A stretch of 32,376 nucleotides of DNA from Candidatus Troglogloeales bacterium (lineage in GTDB: Bacteria; Nitrospirota; Nitrospiria; SBBL01). Both the position numbers and the translations under genes were made by a program. Within the stretch, counting starts at the first letter, position 1, and every line of letters begins with the position of its first letter. Of the stretch, positions 14,884 to 23,587 are shown one piece after another. The stretch is taken from NCBI GenBank assembly GCA_005239745.1, contig SBBL01000140.1:1-32376 (forward strand), in the 5' to 3' direction. The notes beneath the pieces were generated by a model. It ran no database searches. It was given only the letters and a program-made list of their open reading frames with translations, and was not told where the DNA came from.

Positions 14884-16418
14884 CAACCCCTTCCCCATTG
14901 TCTCCCTCCCACGAAGATAAGCTCCATCAGGCGAAAAGGCTCCGTCATGTTTTTATCACGCTCTTCTTTTTGACGGTTTCTATCGGTTTAACGGTTTATT
15001 TTTGGGTAGGACAGGCAGGGGCATCCCCCACGAATATTATGGTGGTAACGTTGATGAACATCAATGCCACGCTTGTCCTATGGCTTTTACTGCTGCTGTC
15101 GCGCAATGCGATCAAATTCTACTTTGAACGCAAACAAAAACAAGCGCGCATCAAGACGAAGCTGGTGGCGGCCCTACTGAGTATCGCCCTCATTCCAACA
15201 CTGCTTTTGTCTATTGTAGCGAGTGGGCTCTTAACCCGTAGCGTTGAGAACTGGTTTTCCACTCCGGTGGAACAGGCATTGGACGATGCCCTGTATATCG
15301 CTCAAGAATACTATGAAGAAAAAAGAGGGCATGTTCCCAGAGAATTGATTGAAAAAATGGAACGCGTGGAACAGGCCGCCGCAGGATACAAACAGCGCAA
15401 GGTCTTTAAGACGCCCATTAAAATTAGCTACATGCTATCCTTCTTCGTGATTGTCTTACTGGTCATTTTTGCCGCGGTTTGGTTTGGCTTTTACTTGGCA
15501 AGAAGTATTAGCATTCCCATTCAAAAGTTGGCGGAAGGAACACAGGCGGTTGCATCCGGCGATCTTGATTTTAAGATTGACGTGCGAGTGACCGACGAGC
15601 TGGGGACCCTGGTAGATTCCTTTAACAGAATGACGACTGAGCTTAAACAGAGCCGGGCAGAATTGACGCGGGCACAGCGGTTGGCCGCATGGAAAGAAGT
15701 TGCGCAGCAAATCGCACATGACGTTAAAAATCCCTTAACCCCCATCCAATTGGCCACCGAACGACTGCGAAAAAAGTACGCGCAATGGCGTGGCACCGAT
15801 CTGCCCTCATCTGTCCAGGAAGGGTCACCTTCCCCGCAGGGATCGCAGACACAGGACTTTCACGCTATTTTTGATGAGTGTACCCAAACGATTATTCATG
15901 AGGTCGAGGGGATGAAAACGCTTGTCAATGAATTCTCTAAATTTGCCCGCATGCCGGCCCCACATCTTGTTCGACAACGGATTGAGCCGATTGTACGGGA
16001 GGTGGTCCGTCTCTATGAGGCAGGACATGAAAATATTGTGATCCAATCGCAATTTGACCCGGCCTTGCCGGAAGTAAACCTCGATCGTGAACAAATGAAG
16101 CGTGTGTTTATCAACCTCTTTGATAACGCGATTGAAGCCATGGACCATAAGGGACGGATCGTCATAACCGTTGCCCATCGCGCAGGCGACAAGCAAGTTT
16201 GGATAGATGTTGCGGATGAAGGCCGAGGCATTGCGCAGGAAGACCTGGAAGACGTCTTTCTACCTTATTTTTCAAAAAAGAAGAAAGGAACAGGGTTAGG
16301 ACTTGCGATGGTTTACCGAATGGTTTCGGATCACAATGGCCACATTTACGCAAGCCAAAGGCCCCGGAAGGGGACATGCGTTACCATTAAGTTGCCGGAA
16401 GCTAGCGCCTCGGCGTGA
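14880..16418 (+). CDS. ntrY: NtrY-type membrane histidine kinase
   Basis: A 512-residue sensor kinase. Four membrane segments (about 24-44, 53-74, 95-117, 184-206) bracket a short external region of about 65 residues. A HAMP domain follows (about 207-258). The dimerisation box LAAWKEVAQQIAHDVKNPLTPIQ carries the phospho-acceptor His280, the pattern of NtrY kinases. Catalytic boxes are N (FINLFDNAIEAM, Asn416), G1 (DEGRG, 446-450) and G2 (KGTGLGL, 469-475). No PAS domain lies between HAMP and His box, unlike many NtrY proteins. A Ser/Gln-rich insert (about 308-325) separates the two HisKA helices. The start ATG 14880 overlaps the DUF4390 stop. No NtrX-type regulator follows; the strand switches to gltBD. 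The C-terminal residues are encoded by the arm of a long hairpin. Confidence 0.85.
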   Translation: MTTPSPLSPSHEDKLHQAKRLRHVFITLFFLTVSIGLTVYFWVGQAGASPTNIMVVTLMNINATLVLWLLLLLSRNAIKFYFERKQKQARIKTKLVAALLSIALIPTLLLSIVASGLLTRSVENWFSTPVEQALDDALYIAQEYYEEKRGHVPRELIEKMERVEQAAAGYKQRKVFKTPIKISYMLSFFVIVLLVIFAAVWFGFYLARSISIPIQKLAEGTQAVASGDLDFKIDVRVTDELGTLVDSFNRMTTELKQSRAELTRAQRLAAWKEVAQQIAHDVKNPLTPIQLATERLRKKYAQWRGTDLPSSVQEGSPSPQGSQTQDFHAIFDECTQTIIHEVEGMKTLVNEFSKFARMPAPHLVRQRIEPIVREVVRLYEAGHENIVIQSQFDPALPEVNLDREQMKRVFINLFDNAIEAMDHKGRIVITVAHRAGDKQVWIDVADEGRGIAQEDLEDVFLPYFSKKKKGTGLGLAMVYRMVSDHNGHIYASQRPRKGTCVTIKLPEASASA

Positions 16419-16453
16419 AAGAGCAAAAACGCTCTCTCACGCCGAGGCGCTAG
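16402..16453. terminator. Very long hairpin over the ntrY-like stop codon
   Basis: Arms 16402-16418 and 16437-16453 are perfectly complementary over 17 bp. After one mismatch another 5 bp pair, leaving a six-base A-rich loop. The left arm includes the last codons and the TGA of the kinase gene. No T-run follows on either strand, so it may act as a processing or 3'-protection hairpin, or as a bidirectional barrier between this operon and gltD. Confidence 0.75.
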
Positions 16454-16524
16454 TATCTGATTGCATTATTATTGACAAGCCCTAAGCGTCTGTTCTCTAG
16501 ATTTGAGACGATGGTGTCCCGGCG

Positions 16525-17976
16525 CTACGCCTCTAGCCGGGAAGACGCAGTCGGTTTTTGGGCCAGATACCGTTCGATACCGGCGGCCGCGTCACGGCCT
16601 TCGCGTATAGCCCAAACAATCAGGGAGGCTCCGCGCTTGGCGTCGCCTGCTGCAAACACCCCGTCGAGGTTAGTCATATAATTGGCGTCAACGGCCACAT
16701 TCCCACGGCTGTCCGTGGCTACGCCATGAAGCAGGCTGTTTTGCTCGGGGCCGGTAAATCCCAATGCCAATAAAACCATGTCGGCGGCAACAGTCTCTTC
16801 ACTGCCGGGAATCTCTTCGAATCGTACGCTTCCATCCGGTTGCGCCACCCGCTCGACCCGAACCGTATCCAGACTCACAACCTTCTTCGACGCTCCAACG
16901 AATCGCTTAGTTAAAATGCCCCATTCACGCGCCCCACCTTCCTCATGGGCATGCGAGGTGCGCAATTGCATGGGCCAATGCGGCCACGGAGTCTCTTTGG
17001 CACGCTCATTAGGCGGCTTCCCTAGGAGTTCAAATTGAGAGACCTGTTTGGCGCCTTGCCGGTGACACGTGCCCAAACAATCCGATCCCGTGTCGCCGCC
17101 CCCGATAATAACAACCCGTTTTTGAGCAGCCGTGATGATCTCTGAAGAAGGAAAAACATCCCCCGCCAAAATCTTGTTTTGCTGCGTCAGGTAGTCCATC
17201 GCAAAATAAATACCGTTAAGATCACGCCCGGGGATTGGGAGGTCACGCCCCGCCATGGCCCCGATGGCTAAGCAGACGGCATCAAACGCAGATTGTAGGG
17301 TATCTAGTGTGTGTGTTTTTCCAATCTCTATGTTTGGCTTAAAAACAACCCCCTCCGCCTCCATCTGTTTCAGGCGACGATCCAGGACCGCCTTTTCCAT
17401 CTTAAATTCCGGTATGCCATACCGAAGAAGTCCGCCAACCCTGTCGGCCTTTTCAAAAACGGTGACCCGATGGCCGCTGCGGCGCAATTGCTGTGCGGCC
17501 GCAAGTCCCGCAGGGCCGGAGCCCACAATCGCCACATGACGCCCCGTTTCTCGTGCCGGCATGACCGGTGTGACCCATCCGTTATCGAAGCCCTTATCAA
17601 TAATAAATTGTTCAATATTTCGAATAGAAACCGGCTGATCTATAATCCCCAACACACAGGCCGACTCGCAGGGCGCAGGACACAGACGCCCGGTAAACTC
17701 CGGGAAATTATTGGTTGCGTGAAGCGATTTAAGCGCATCCTGAAAGCGACCCCGGTGAACCAGGTCATTCCAGTCCGGAATTATGTTGAGGACAGGACAG
17801 CCGGTATCGCCTTGGCAGAACGGCACACCGCAATCCATGCAGCGCGCACCCTGGGTGCACAGCGTCTCTTCCGGAAGCGGTCGGTAGAACTCCCGCCAGT
17901 CCTGCACCCTGTCGGCTACTGGCCGTCTGGTCGGGCCCATGCGCCCGAACTTCATGAATCCTTTGGGATCACCCAT
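16525..17976 (-). CDS. gltD: Glutamate synthase (NADPH) small subunit
   Basis: A 483-residue flavoprotein that passes electrons from NAD(P)H through FAD and two [4Fe-4S] clusters to the large subunit. The N-terminal [12 protein letters not shown] is typical. The cluster Cys are at 46, 49, 54 and 60 ([10 protein letters not shown]...GC), and 99, 103 and 107 (CPAPCESAC). The FAD Rossmann motif GSGPAG is at 152-157. A second dinucleotide motif [11 protein letters not shown] binds NAD(P)H, and the closing FAD motif is [19 protein letters not shown]. The frame extends further upstream, but ATG 17976 fits the family start and overlaps the end of gltB by 8 bases. The stop codon lies within an imperfect hairpin (about 16518-16541). 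Confidence 0.95.
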   Translation of the reverse strand: MGDPKGFMKFGRMGPTRRPVADRVQDWREFYRPLPEETLCTQGARCMDCGVPFCQGDTGCPVLNIIPDWNDLVHRGRFQDALKSLHATNNFPEFTGRLCPAPCESACVLGIIDQPVSIRNIEQFIIDKGFDNGWVTPVMPARETGRHVAIVGSGPAGLAAAQQLRRSGHRVTVFEKADRVGGLLRYGIPEFKMEKAVLDRRLKQMEAEGVVFKPNIEIGKTHTLDTLQSAFDAVCLAIGAMAGRDLPIPGRDLNGIYFAMDYLTQQNKILAGDVFPSSEIITAAQKRVVIIGGGDTGSDCLGTCHRQGAKQVSQFELLGKPPNERAKETPWPHWPMQLRTSHAHEEGGAREWGILTKRFVGASKKVVSLDTVRVERVAQPDGSVRFEEIPGSEETVAADMVLLALGFTGPEQNSLLHGVATDSRGNVAVDANYMTNLDGVFAAGDAKRGASLIVWAIREGRDAAAGIERYLAQKPTASSRLEA

Positions 17977-20900
17977 GTGCCATCGCCGTTCTCTGAAGGT
18001 TCCGTTGTAAGATCTTCTTGTATTCAACAGACATCACCCGTATAAACTTAGGGGACATTAAATCCCACCGATGTAGTAGGCTTTTAGCCCGCGCGCTACC
18101 CGTATAGCGGGCATGCCGTTCAATAATATTCTTCAAAAGTTTTATATCCTCCTCTGGAAGGGTACTTAGGGGATCAAGATCAATAAGACTGATGTTACAG
18201 CGTTGTTCAAACGTATCGTCTTCATCCAATACGTAAGCCACCCCTCCAGACATGCCGGCGGCAAAATTGCGCCCGGTCTTTCCAAGCACCACCACCACTC
18301 CACCCGTCATATACTCACAGCCATGATCCCCCACCCCTTCGACAACGGCCGTTGCCCCGCTGTTGCGGACGGCAAACCGTTCCCCTGCAGACCCGCAGAA
18401 GTAGGCTTCACCGCTGGTTGCCCCATAAAGCGTCGTATTGCCAACAAGAATGGTGCCTTCCTTAACGGGGACATTTTTTGTCGGATAAATAACAATGCGC
18501 CCACCGGAGAGGCTTTTTCCCACATAGTCATTGGCCTCACCTGTAAGTGTTAGCGAAAGGCCGGACACACAAAACGCCCCGAAGCTTTGTCCCGCCGTGC
18601 CTGTAAAATGAAACTGAATGGTATCCGGTGGAAGCCCTTTTTGTCCGTATCGGCGTGCGATTTCACCTGACAGCATACCTCCAATGGTCCGGTGAATATT
18701 CCGGACGGCAAGTGTTGCTGCGACCGGCTTCTTATACGCAAGTGCAGGTTCAGAGAGCCGAATTAACTCATGATCTAGTGCAGAGGCAAGACCATGATCT
18801 TGCGATTGCCCGCAATGGCGCGCCCCCCCATCACCCGATACCTCCGGACAGTATAGAATAGCGCTTAAATCGAGGTCTTTGGCTTTCCAGTGATGGGATG
18901 TTTGTGGATATAAACAATCGCTTCGACCCACCATTTCATTAAACCGTCGGAATCCAAGCTGTGCCATCAGTTCACGCACTTCATCTGCCACGAAGAAAAA
19001 ATAGTTGATCAAGTGCTCCGGCATGCCGGTAAACTTTGCACGCAACACGGGGTCTTGTGTGGCGATCCCCACGGGACAGGTATTTAGGTGACACTTGCGC
19101 ATCATGATACACCCTTCCACAATCAAGGGTGCCGTGGAGAATCCGAATTCCTCCGCGCCCAGCAACGCCGCAATCACGACATCGCGACCCGTTTTGAGTT
19201 GCCCATCGGTTTGAAGGCGTACCCTACTTCGTAGGTTATTCAGGACGAGTGTTTGCTGGGTCTCGGCAAGCCCCAACTCCCACGGAACCCCCGCATGTTT
19301 GATTGAAGACAGCGGTGAAGCCCCCGTCCCCCCGGAGTCCCCTGATATAACAATAAGATCGGCATGTGCTTTAGCCACTCCCGCCGCAATCGTGCCCACG
19401 CCCACCTCTGAGACTAACTTAACGGCAATGGCAGCCTTCGGATTGACATTCTTGAGGTCATAGATAAGCTGTGCCAAATCCTCGATGGAATAGATATCAT
19501 GGTGTGGCGGCGGTGAAATAAGGGTTACCCCGGGGGTGGCGTAGCGGGTCCGCGCGATGACCTCGTCAACTTTATGCCCAGGCAGTTGTCCTCCTTCCCC
19601 GGGTTTTGCCCCTTGCGCGATTTTAATCTGTAATTCCTTCGCGTGCACCAGATAATGTGTCGTGACCCCAAACCGTGCGGATGCAACTTGCTTAATGGCA
19701 CTGTTGCGCTCGCTGTCGTAACGCTCGGCCTCTTCTCCGCCTTCACCCGTGTTGCTTCTGCCGCCCATCCGGTTCATGGCAATGGCTAAGGTTTCATGGG
19801 CCTCCTTGCTGATCGAGCCAAACGACATGGCACCGGTACAAAAGCGTTTGACAATGTTGGACGCGGGTTCAACTTCATCCATAGGGACAGGCGTTCTCTC
19901 CTTAAACGCAAGCAGACCACGCAGCGTGCTGTGCCTTTTCGTCTCATCATTGGCAAGGCGGCTAAACGCGCGATACGTCTCCGGGTGATTATTCCATGTA
20001 GCCTGTTGTAGGGTACTGATGACTTCCGGATGCCAGTTGTGATGTTCTCCTTGCGCGCGGTAATGATATTCCCCGCCGAAATGAAGCTGGTGAACGGATA
20101 CGTCCGGAGAAAAAGCTTCCCGGTGCATCTGCAGCGTCTCTTCCGCAACCATGTGGATTCCGCCGCCTCCGATACGAGAGGCCGTGCCGGTAAAGTAGCG
20201 GGCGATAAAGTCGGGGTGGAGACCCACGGCTTCAAAAATCTGTGCCCCACAATAGCTCTGCACCGTTGAAATACCCATCTTGGAAAACGTTTTTAAGAGG
20301 CCCTTATTAATGGCCTTCAGATATTTTGCTTCCGCGGTTGCCTCATCCACCGTATCGGGTAGATACCCCTCGCGTGCCATATCCACGAGCGTCTCAAAGG
20401 CGAGGTACGGATTCACGGCCCCCGCGCCGAAACCAATTAGTAAACAAAAATGATGTACTTCTCGGGCGGCACCCGTTTCTACAATAATGCCCGCCTCCGT
20501 TCGTAGACATTTTTGAATAAGGTGCTGATGGAGGGCGGAGACGCCGAGCAGTGCCGGAATGGGTGCCCAATGAGCATCAACCCCACGGTCGCTTAGGATG
20601 ATAAAGCGAACCCCTCCCGCAATCGCCTCACAGGCTTGCCCCATGAGGGCATCAAGCGCGCGCGTCAGGCCGTCGGCCCCCTCGGCCGCCGGGAAAAGCA
20701 TCTTGAGCGTACGTGTTTTGAAATAGTCATCTTGTATCGTGCGGATCTTCATCAGATCACTATTCGTGAGGATGGGCTGGCTGACTTTAATGCGGTGGGC
20801 ATGCTCCGGGGTCTCCGCCAAAAGATTGTGCTTTGGCCCGAGATAGGTGACCAGTGACATCACCATCTGCTCTCGAATGGGGTCAATGGGAGGGTTCGTC

Positions 20901-22546
20901 ACCTGTGCGAAAAGCTGCCTGAAGTAATCGAAGAGCAGGCGTGGGCGCTCAGATAGGATAGCCAGCGGGGTATCCGTGCCCATGGAGCCGACTGCTTCTT
21001 CCCCAGCCGTGGCCATGGGGGTGAGCAGCATTTTTAGTTCTTCAATCGTATAGCCAAAGGCCTGCTGGCGTTGCCGGAGGGTTGTGTGGCTAGGTTGTGT
21101 CACACTCAAAGGTTCCGGGAGGTCGTCTAAACTGATCCGGCGACTTGAGACCCACTCCCTAAACGGTTTACGCGTGGCCACGTGGGTCTTAATCGTTTCA
21201 TCTTCAACGATTCGGCCTTTTTGTAGATCAATCAGAAACATCTTCCCGGGCTGTAGTCGTCCCTTGCGGACAATTTCGGATGCCTCAAAGGGGACGGTCC
21301 CCGCTTCCGAAGACAACACCACCCAACCGTCTTTCGTCACGCAGTAACGTGCCGAGCGAAGGCCATTACGGTCAAGCATGGCACCGATCCACCGGCCATC
21401 GGTAAAGGCGACGGCTGCCGGACCATCCCACGGTTCCATCATGGCGGCATGGTACTCGTAGAAACCGCGCAGGTCCAGGTTCATCTGCGAATGACCGCTC
21501 CAGGCCTCCGGGATAAGCATCATCATGGCGTGGGGGAGCGTCCGCCCGCCCATCACCAAGAACTCAACCATGTTGTCGAGCTGGGCCGAGTCGCTTTGGT
21601 TCTCATGGATAATGGGAAAGAGTCTATCAAGTTTTGCCCCAAACAACTTGGAGGAAAGACGTCCTTGTCGGGCCCGCATCCAATTGACATTGCCTTTGAG
21701 GGTATTGATCTCACCGTTGTGGCAGATGTAGCGATAGGGGTGTGCCAGATGCCACGCCGGAAACGTATTGGTGGAAAATCGGGAATGGATAATGGCAAAG
21801 GCGCTCGTGAAAGTCGGTTGCGCAATATCCGGGTAAAAAAGCGGGATTTGTCTTGGTAGAAGTAATCCCTTATAGGTAATCGTACGGCTGGAGAGACTTA
21901 CAATATAAAATGCGGTTGCCCCTTCCTGGGTCAGTCCGGCGGTTTCTAGCATGTTTCCAATTAGTTTTCTGATGATGTATAGCTTGCGCTCGAAGGCATC
22001 GTTGTCTGTCCTTTTCTTTTGTATTGTTGCCACGTTGTCGGCGACAAAAAACTGCCGAATGATCGGACATGTTTTGACGGCCATCGGACCAATCGCATCC
22101 ATGCCCACCGGTACATCGCGCCACCCGAGCAGGCGTGCGCCTTCTTCTGCAATGACCTTTTCAATAACAGACTCACAAATGTGGCGGTCGGCGGGAAGCG
22201 TTGGCAGAAAGACCATCCCCACGCCGTAGTGGCCTGGGGCAGGCAGTGAGATGCCGATGTCGGAACAGGTGTTGCTTAGAAAAACGTGTGGGATTTGAAA
22301 CAGGATGCCGGCCCCATCTCCGGTACACGGGTCACACCCGACCGCGCCACGATGAGAGAGATTGTTAAGGGCTTCCAGGCTAAGCCGCACCACGTCATGC
22401 GACGGCCGCCCTTTCACATGCGCAACAACCCCGATCCCGCAACCGTCCTTTTCGTATTGCGGGTCGTACAACCCTTGAGCCTTAGGTAGCCCCGACACAG
22501 TTCCAGCCCCATCCAAACCTGCCACCAACATATCAAGGGACAGCAA
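17969..22546 (-). CDS. gltB: Glutamate synthase large subunit
   Basis: A 1525-residue enzyme that makes two glutamates from glutamine and 2-oxoglutarate. The class II amidotransferase nucleophile is Cys36 ([10 protein letters not shown]), so about 35 residues would be removed by self-processing. Further blocks are [20 protein letters not shown], the central domain, the FMN-binding synthase domain ([40 protein letters not shown]), the [3Fe-4S] Cys pattern Cx5Cx4C (in [12 protein letters not shown]) and the C-terminal GXGXG beta-helix ([17 protein letters not shown]). The TTG at 22546 gives the longest frame; ATG 22531 is a possible alternative, and neither has a clear Shine-Dalgarno site. Full-length, no frameshift seen. 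It is the first gene of gltBD; its upstream region contains a MITE fragment. Confidence 0.95.
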   Translation of the reverse strand: MLSLDMLVAGLDGAGTVSGLPKAQGLYDPQYEKDGCGIGVVAHVKGRPSHDVVRLSLEALNNLSHRGAVGCDPCTGDGAGILFQIPHVFLSNTCSDIGISLPAPGHYGVGMVFLPTLPADRHICESVIEKVIAEEGARLLGWRDVPVGMDAIGPMAVKTCPIIRQFFVADNVATIQKKRTDNDAFERKLYIIRKLIGNMLETAGLTQEGATAFYIVSLSSRTITYKGLLLPRQIPLFYPDIAQPTFTSAFAIIHSRFSTNTFPAWHLAHPYRYICHNGEINTLKGNVNWMRARQGRLSSKLFGAKLDRLFPIIHENQSDSAQLDNMVEFLVMGGRTLPHAMMMLIPEAWSGHSQMNLDLRGFYEYHAAMMEPWDGPAAVAFTDGRWIGAMLDRNGLRSARYCVTKDGWVVLSSEAGTVPFEASEIVRKGRLQPGKMFLIDLQKGRIVEDETIKTHVATRKPFREWVSSRRISLDDLPEPLSVTQPSHTTLRQRQQAFGYTIEELKMLLTPMATAGEEAVGSMGTDTPLAILSERPRLLFDYFRQLFAQVTNPPIDPIREQMVMSLVTYLGPKHNLLAETPEHAHRIKVSQPILTNSDLMKIRTIQDDYFKTRTLKMLFPAAEGADGLTRALDALMGQACEAIAGGVRFIILSDRGVDAHWAPIPALLGVSALHQHLIQKCLRTEAGIIVETGAAREVHHFCLLIGFGAGAVNPYLAFETLVDMAREGYLPDTVDEATAEAKYLKAINKGLLKTFSKMGISTVQSYCGAQIFEAVGLHPDFIARYFTGTASRIGGGGIHMVAEETLQMHREAFSPDVSVHQLHFGGEYHYRAQGEHHNWHPEVISTLQQATWNNHPETYRAFSRLANDETKRHSTLRGLLAFKERTPVPMDEVEPASNIVKRFCTGAMSFGSISKEAHETLAIAMNRMGGRSNTGEGGEEAERYDSERNSAIKQVASARFGVTTHYLVHAKELQIKIAQGAKPGEGGQLPGHKVDEVIARTRYATPGVTLISPPPHHDIYSIEDLAQLIYDLKNVNPKAAIAVKLVSEVGVGTIAAGVAKAHADLIVISGDSGGTGASPLSSIKHAGVPWELGLAETQQTLVLNNLRSRVRLQTDGQLKTGRDVVIAALLGAEEFGFSTAPLIVEGCIMMRKCHLNTCPVGIATQDPVLRAKFTGMPEHLINYFFFVADEVRELMAQLGFRRFNEMVGRSDCLYPQTSHHWKAKDLDLSAILYCPEVSGDGGARHCGQSQDHGLASALDHELIRLSEPALAYKKPVAATLAVRNIHRTIGGMLSGEIARRYGQKGLPPDTIQFHFTGTAGQSFGAFCVSGLSLTLTGEANDYVGKSLSGGRIVIYPTKNVPVKEGTILVGNTTLYGATSGEAYFCGSAGERFAVRNSGATAVVEGVGDHGCEYMTGGVVVVLGKTGRNFAAGMSGGVAYVLDEDDTFEQRCNISLIDLDPLSTLPEEDIKLLKNIIERHARYTGSARAKSLLHRWDLMSPKFIRVMSVEYKKILQRNLQRTAMAHG

Positions 22547-22603
22547 TTTGAGTCAATTGATCCGGAAAGATTTCCCCTTCGGCGACATGACGAAAGGGAG
22601 GGG

Positions 22604-22665
22604 GCGGTTCCTGTGCACAGTAGCCCTTGCATTTTGGCCGCTCGTGACGGTTTTTAGAGGTGCCC
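22604..22665. mobile_element. Truncated end of the 9794-10013 MITE
   Basis: The end ggtttttagaggtgccc (22649-22665) is identical to the right terminal repeat at 9997-10013. The adjoining bases back to 22604, including gccgctcgtgacgg and gcggttcctgtgc, match the complement of 9794-9855. No second terminal repeat or target duplication is visible, so this is a solo end. It lies between gltB and the hydroxylase gene and ends four bases from the latter's stop. Confidence 0.8.
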
Positions 22666-22669
22666 GAAA

Positions 22670-23539
22670 TCAGTTCCGCATGTGGCCGGATGGCTCCGGT
22701 CCCGGCGGCGCAGGGCGGGCTTCCATTACCGTCCCATCTGGACGCTGCCAGTATGCACGCTGCCTTCGGAACGGCATACTCAGTAGTCTCCAGGGCCGGT
22801 TATCCTCCGGTAGCGAATAGCCTGGTACGCCCGCTTCGATCTCCCGCTGCCGCACATCCAGCCGTAACGAGCGGTGCAGCCGGTCCCACCATGAGAACAC
22901 CGTTGAATAGTTCGAATCGGTCTCCCGGTGGAAGTATGAGTGATGAATTCCGTGCATTCGCGGCGTGACGAATACCCAGTTCAATCCCCGCTCGACCCGC
23001 AACGGCAGCTTCACATTGCTGTGGTGGAACAGCGTGTTCCCTTGAAAGACGAGTTCGTAGATGAAGCACATCCAGGCGGCTGGGCCAATCAGTACGACCT
23101 GCCCTGCCCGGAACGCTGCGGAAAATCCAATTTCGAACGCGTGAAAACGGAACGCCGTCGTCACATCGAGATCGGGATCAACGTGGTGTACGCTGTGGAA
23201 CCTCCACAGTAGCGACACGCGATGATTCGCCAGATGCCACCAGTAAAAAGACCAATCGAACAGCAGCAGCGCTACGCAAAACTCGACTGCCACCGGCAGG
23301 TTAAACAGCGCCAGCAGGCCGATTTCCCGCTCATGTGAAATCCCCAGCGCTTGCGAGACTGCCGGTCTTACTGTGATCGCTGCCATTGTGAATGCCAGCG
23401 CGGTGATGACGATGTTCACCCATACACGCGGCCACAGCGAACGGACGGCGGCACGCAATGGGAAGAACCGCTCCACCAAGAACAACGTCAAGTACATCGC
23501 CGTCAAAATGAAAGACAACAACTTTGTCTCCTGTATCAT
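22670..23539 (-). CDS. Fatty-acid hydroxylase / sterol desaturase superfamily membrane protein
   Basis: A 289-residue di-iron membrane enzyme of the FAH superfamily (PF04116 type). Hydrophobic helices fill residues 5-100. The His clusters that bind the iron pair, numbered from ATG 23539, are HLANH (102-106), HSVHH (115-119), His133, HH at 172-173, and HGIHH (196-200). Superfamily members hydroxylate or desaturate lipids, sterols, carotenoids or alkylglycerols; the substrate is not readable. A GTG at 23554 would add five residues. Codon third positions look more G/C-rich than in the neighbours, and a MITE fragment abuts its 3' end. Between gltB and glyS it is the only gene not part of a housekeeping set, so recent acquisition is plausible. 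Confidence 0.85.
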   Translation of the reverse strand: MIQETKLLSFILTAMYLTLFLVERFFPLRAAVRSLWPRVWVNIVITALAFTMAAITVRPAVSQALGISHEREIGLLALFNLPVAVEFCVALLLFDWSFYWWHLANHRVSLLWRFHSVHHVDPDLDVTTAFRFHAFEIGFSAAFRAGQVVLIGPAAWMCFIYELVFQGNTLFHHSNVKLPLRVERGLNWVFVTPRMHGIHHSYFHRETDSNYSTVFSWWDRLHRSLRLDVRQREIEAGVPGYSLPEDNRPWRLLSMPFRRQRAYWQRPDGTVMEARPAPPGPEPSGHMRN

Positions 23540-23587
23540 AGTTGAACGTCCCACCGCATCTGAACCCTCTCTGTTTTTGCGCCAACA

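Noticed and set aside
17311-18045. 244-codon plus-strand ORF over gltD
   Set aside because: It is a shadow of the clearly coding minus-strand gltD/gltB; composition has no family pattern or start signals.
19786-20250. 154-codon minus-strand ORF inside gltB
   Set aside because: Out of frame with gltB, which is full-length and conserved here.
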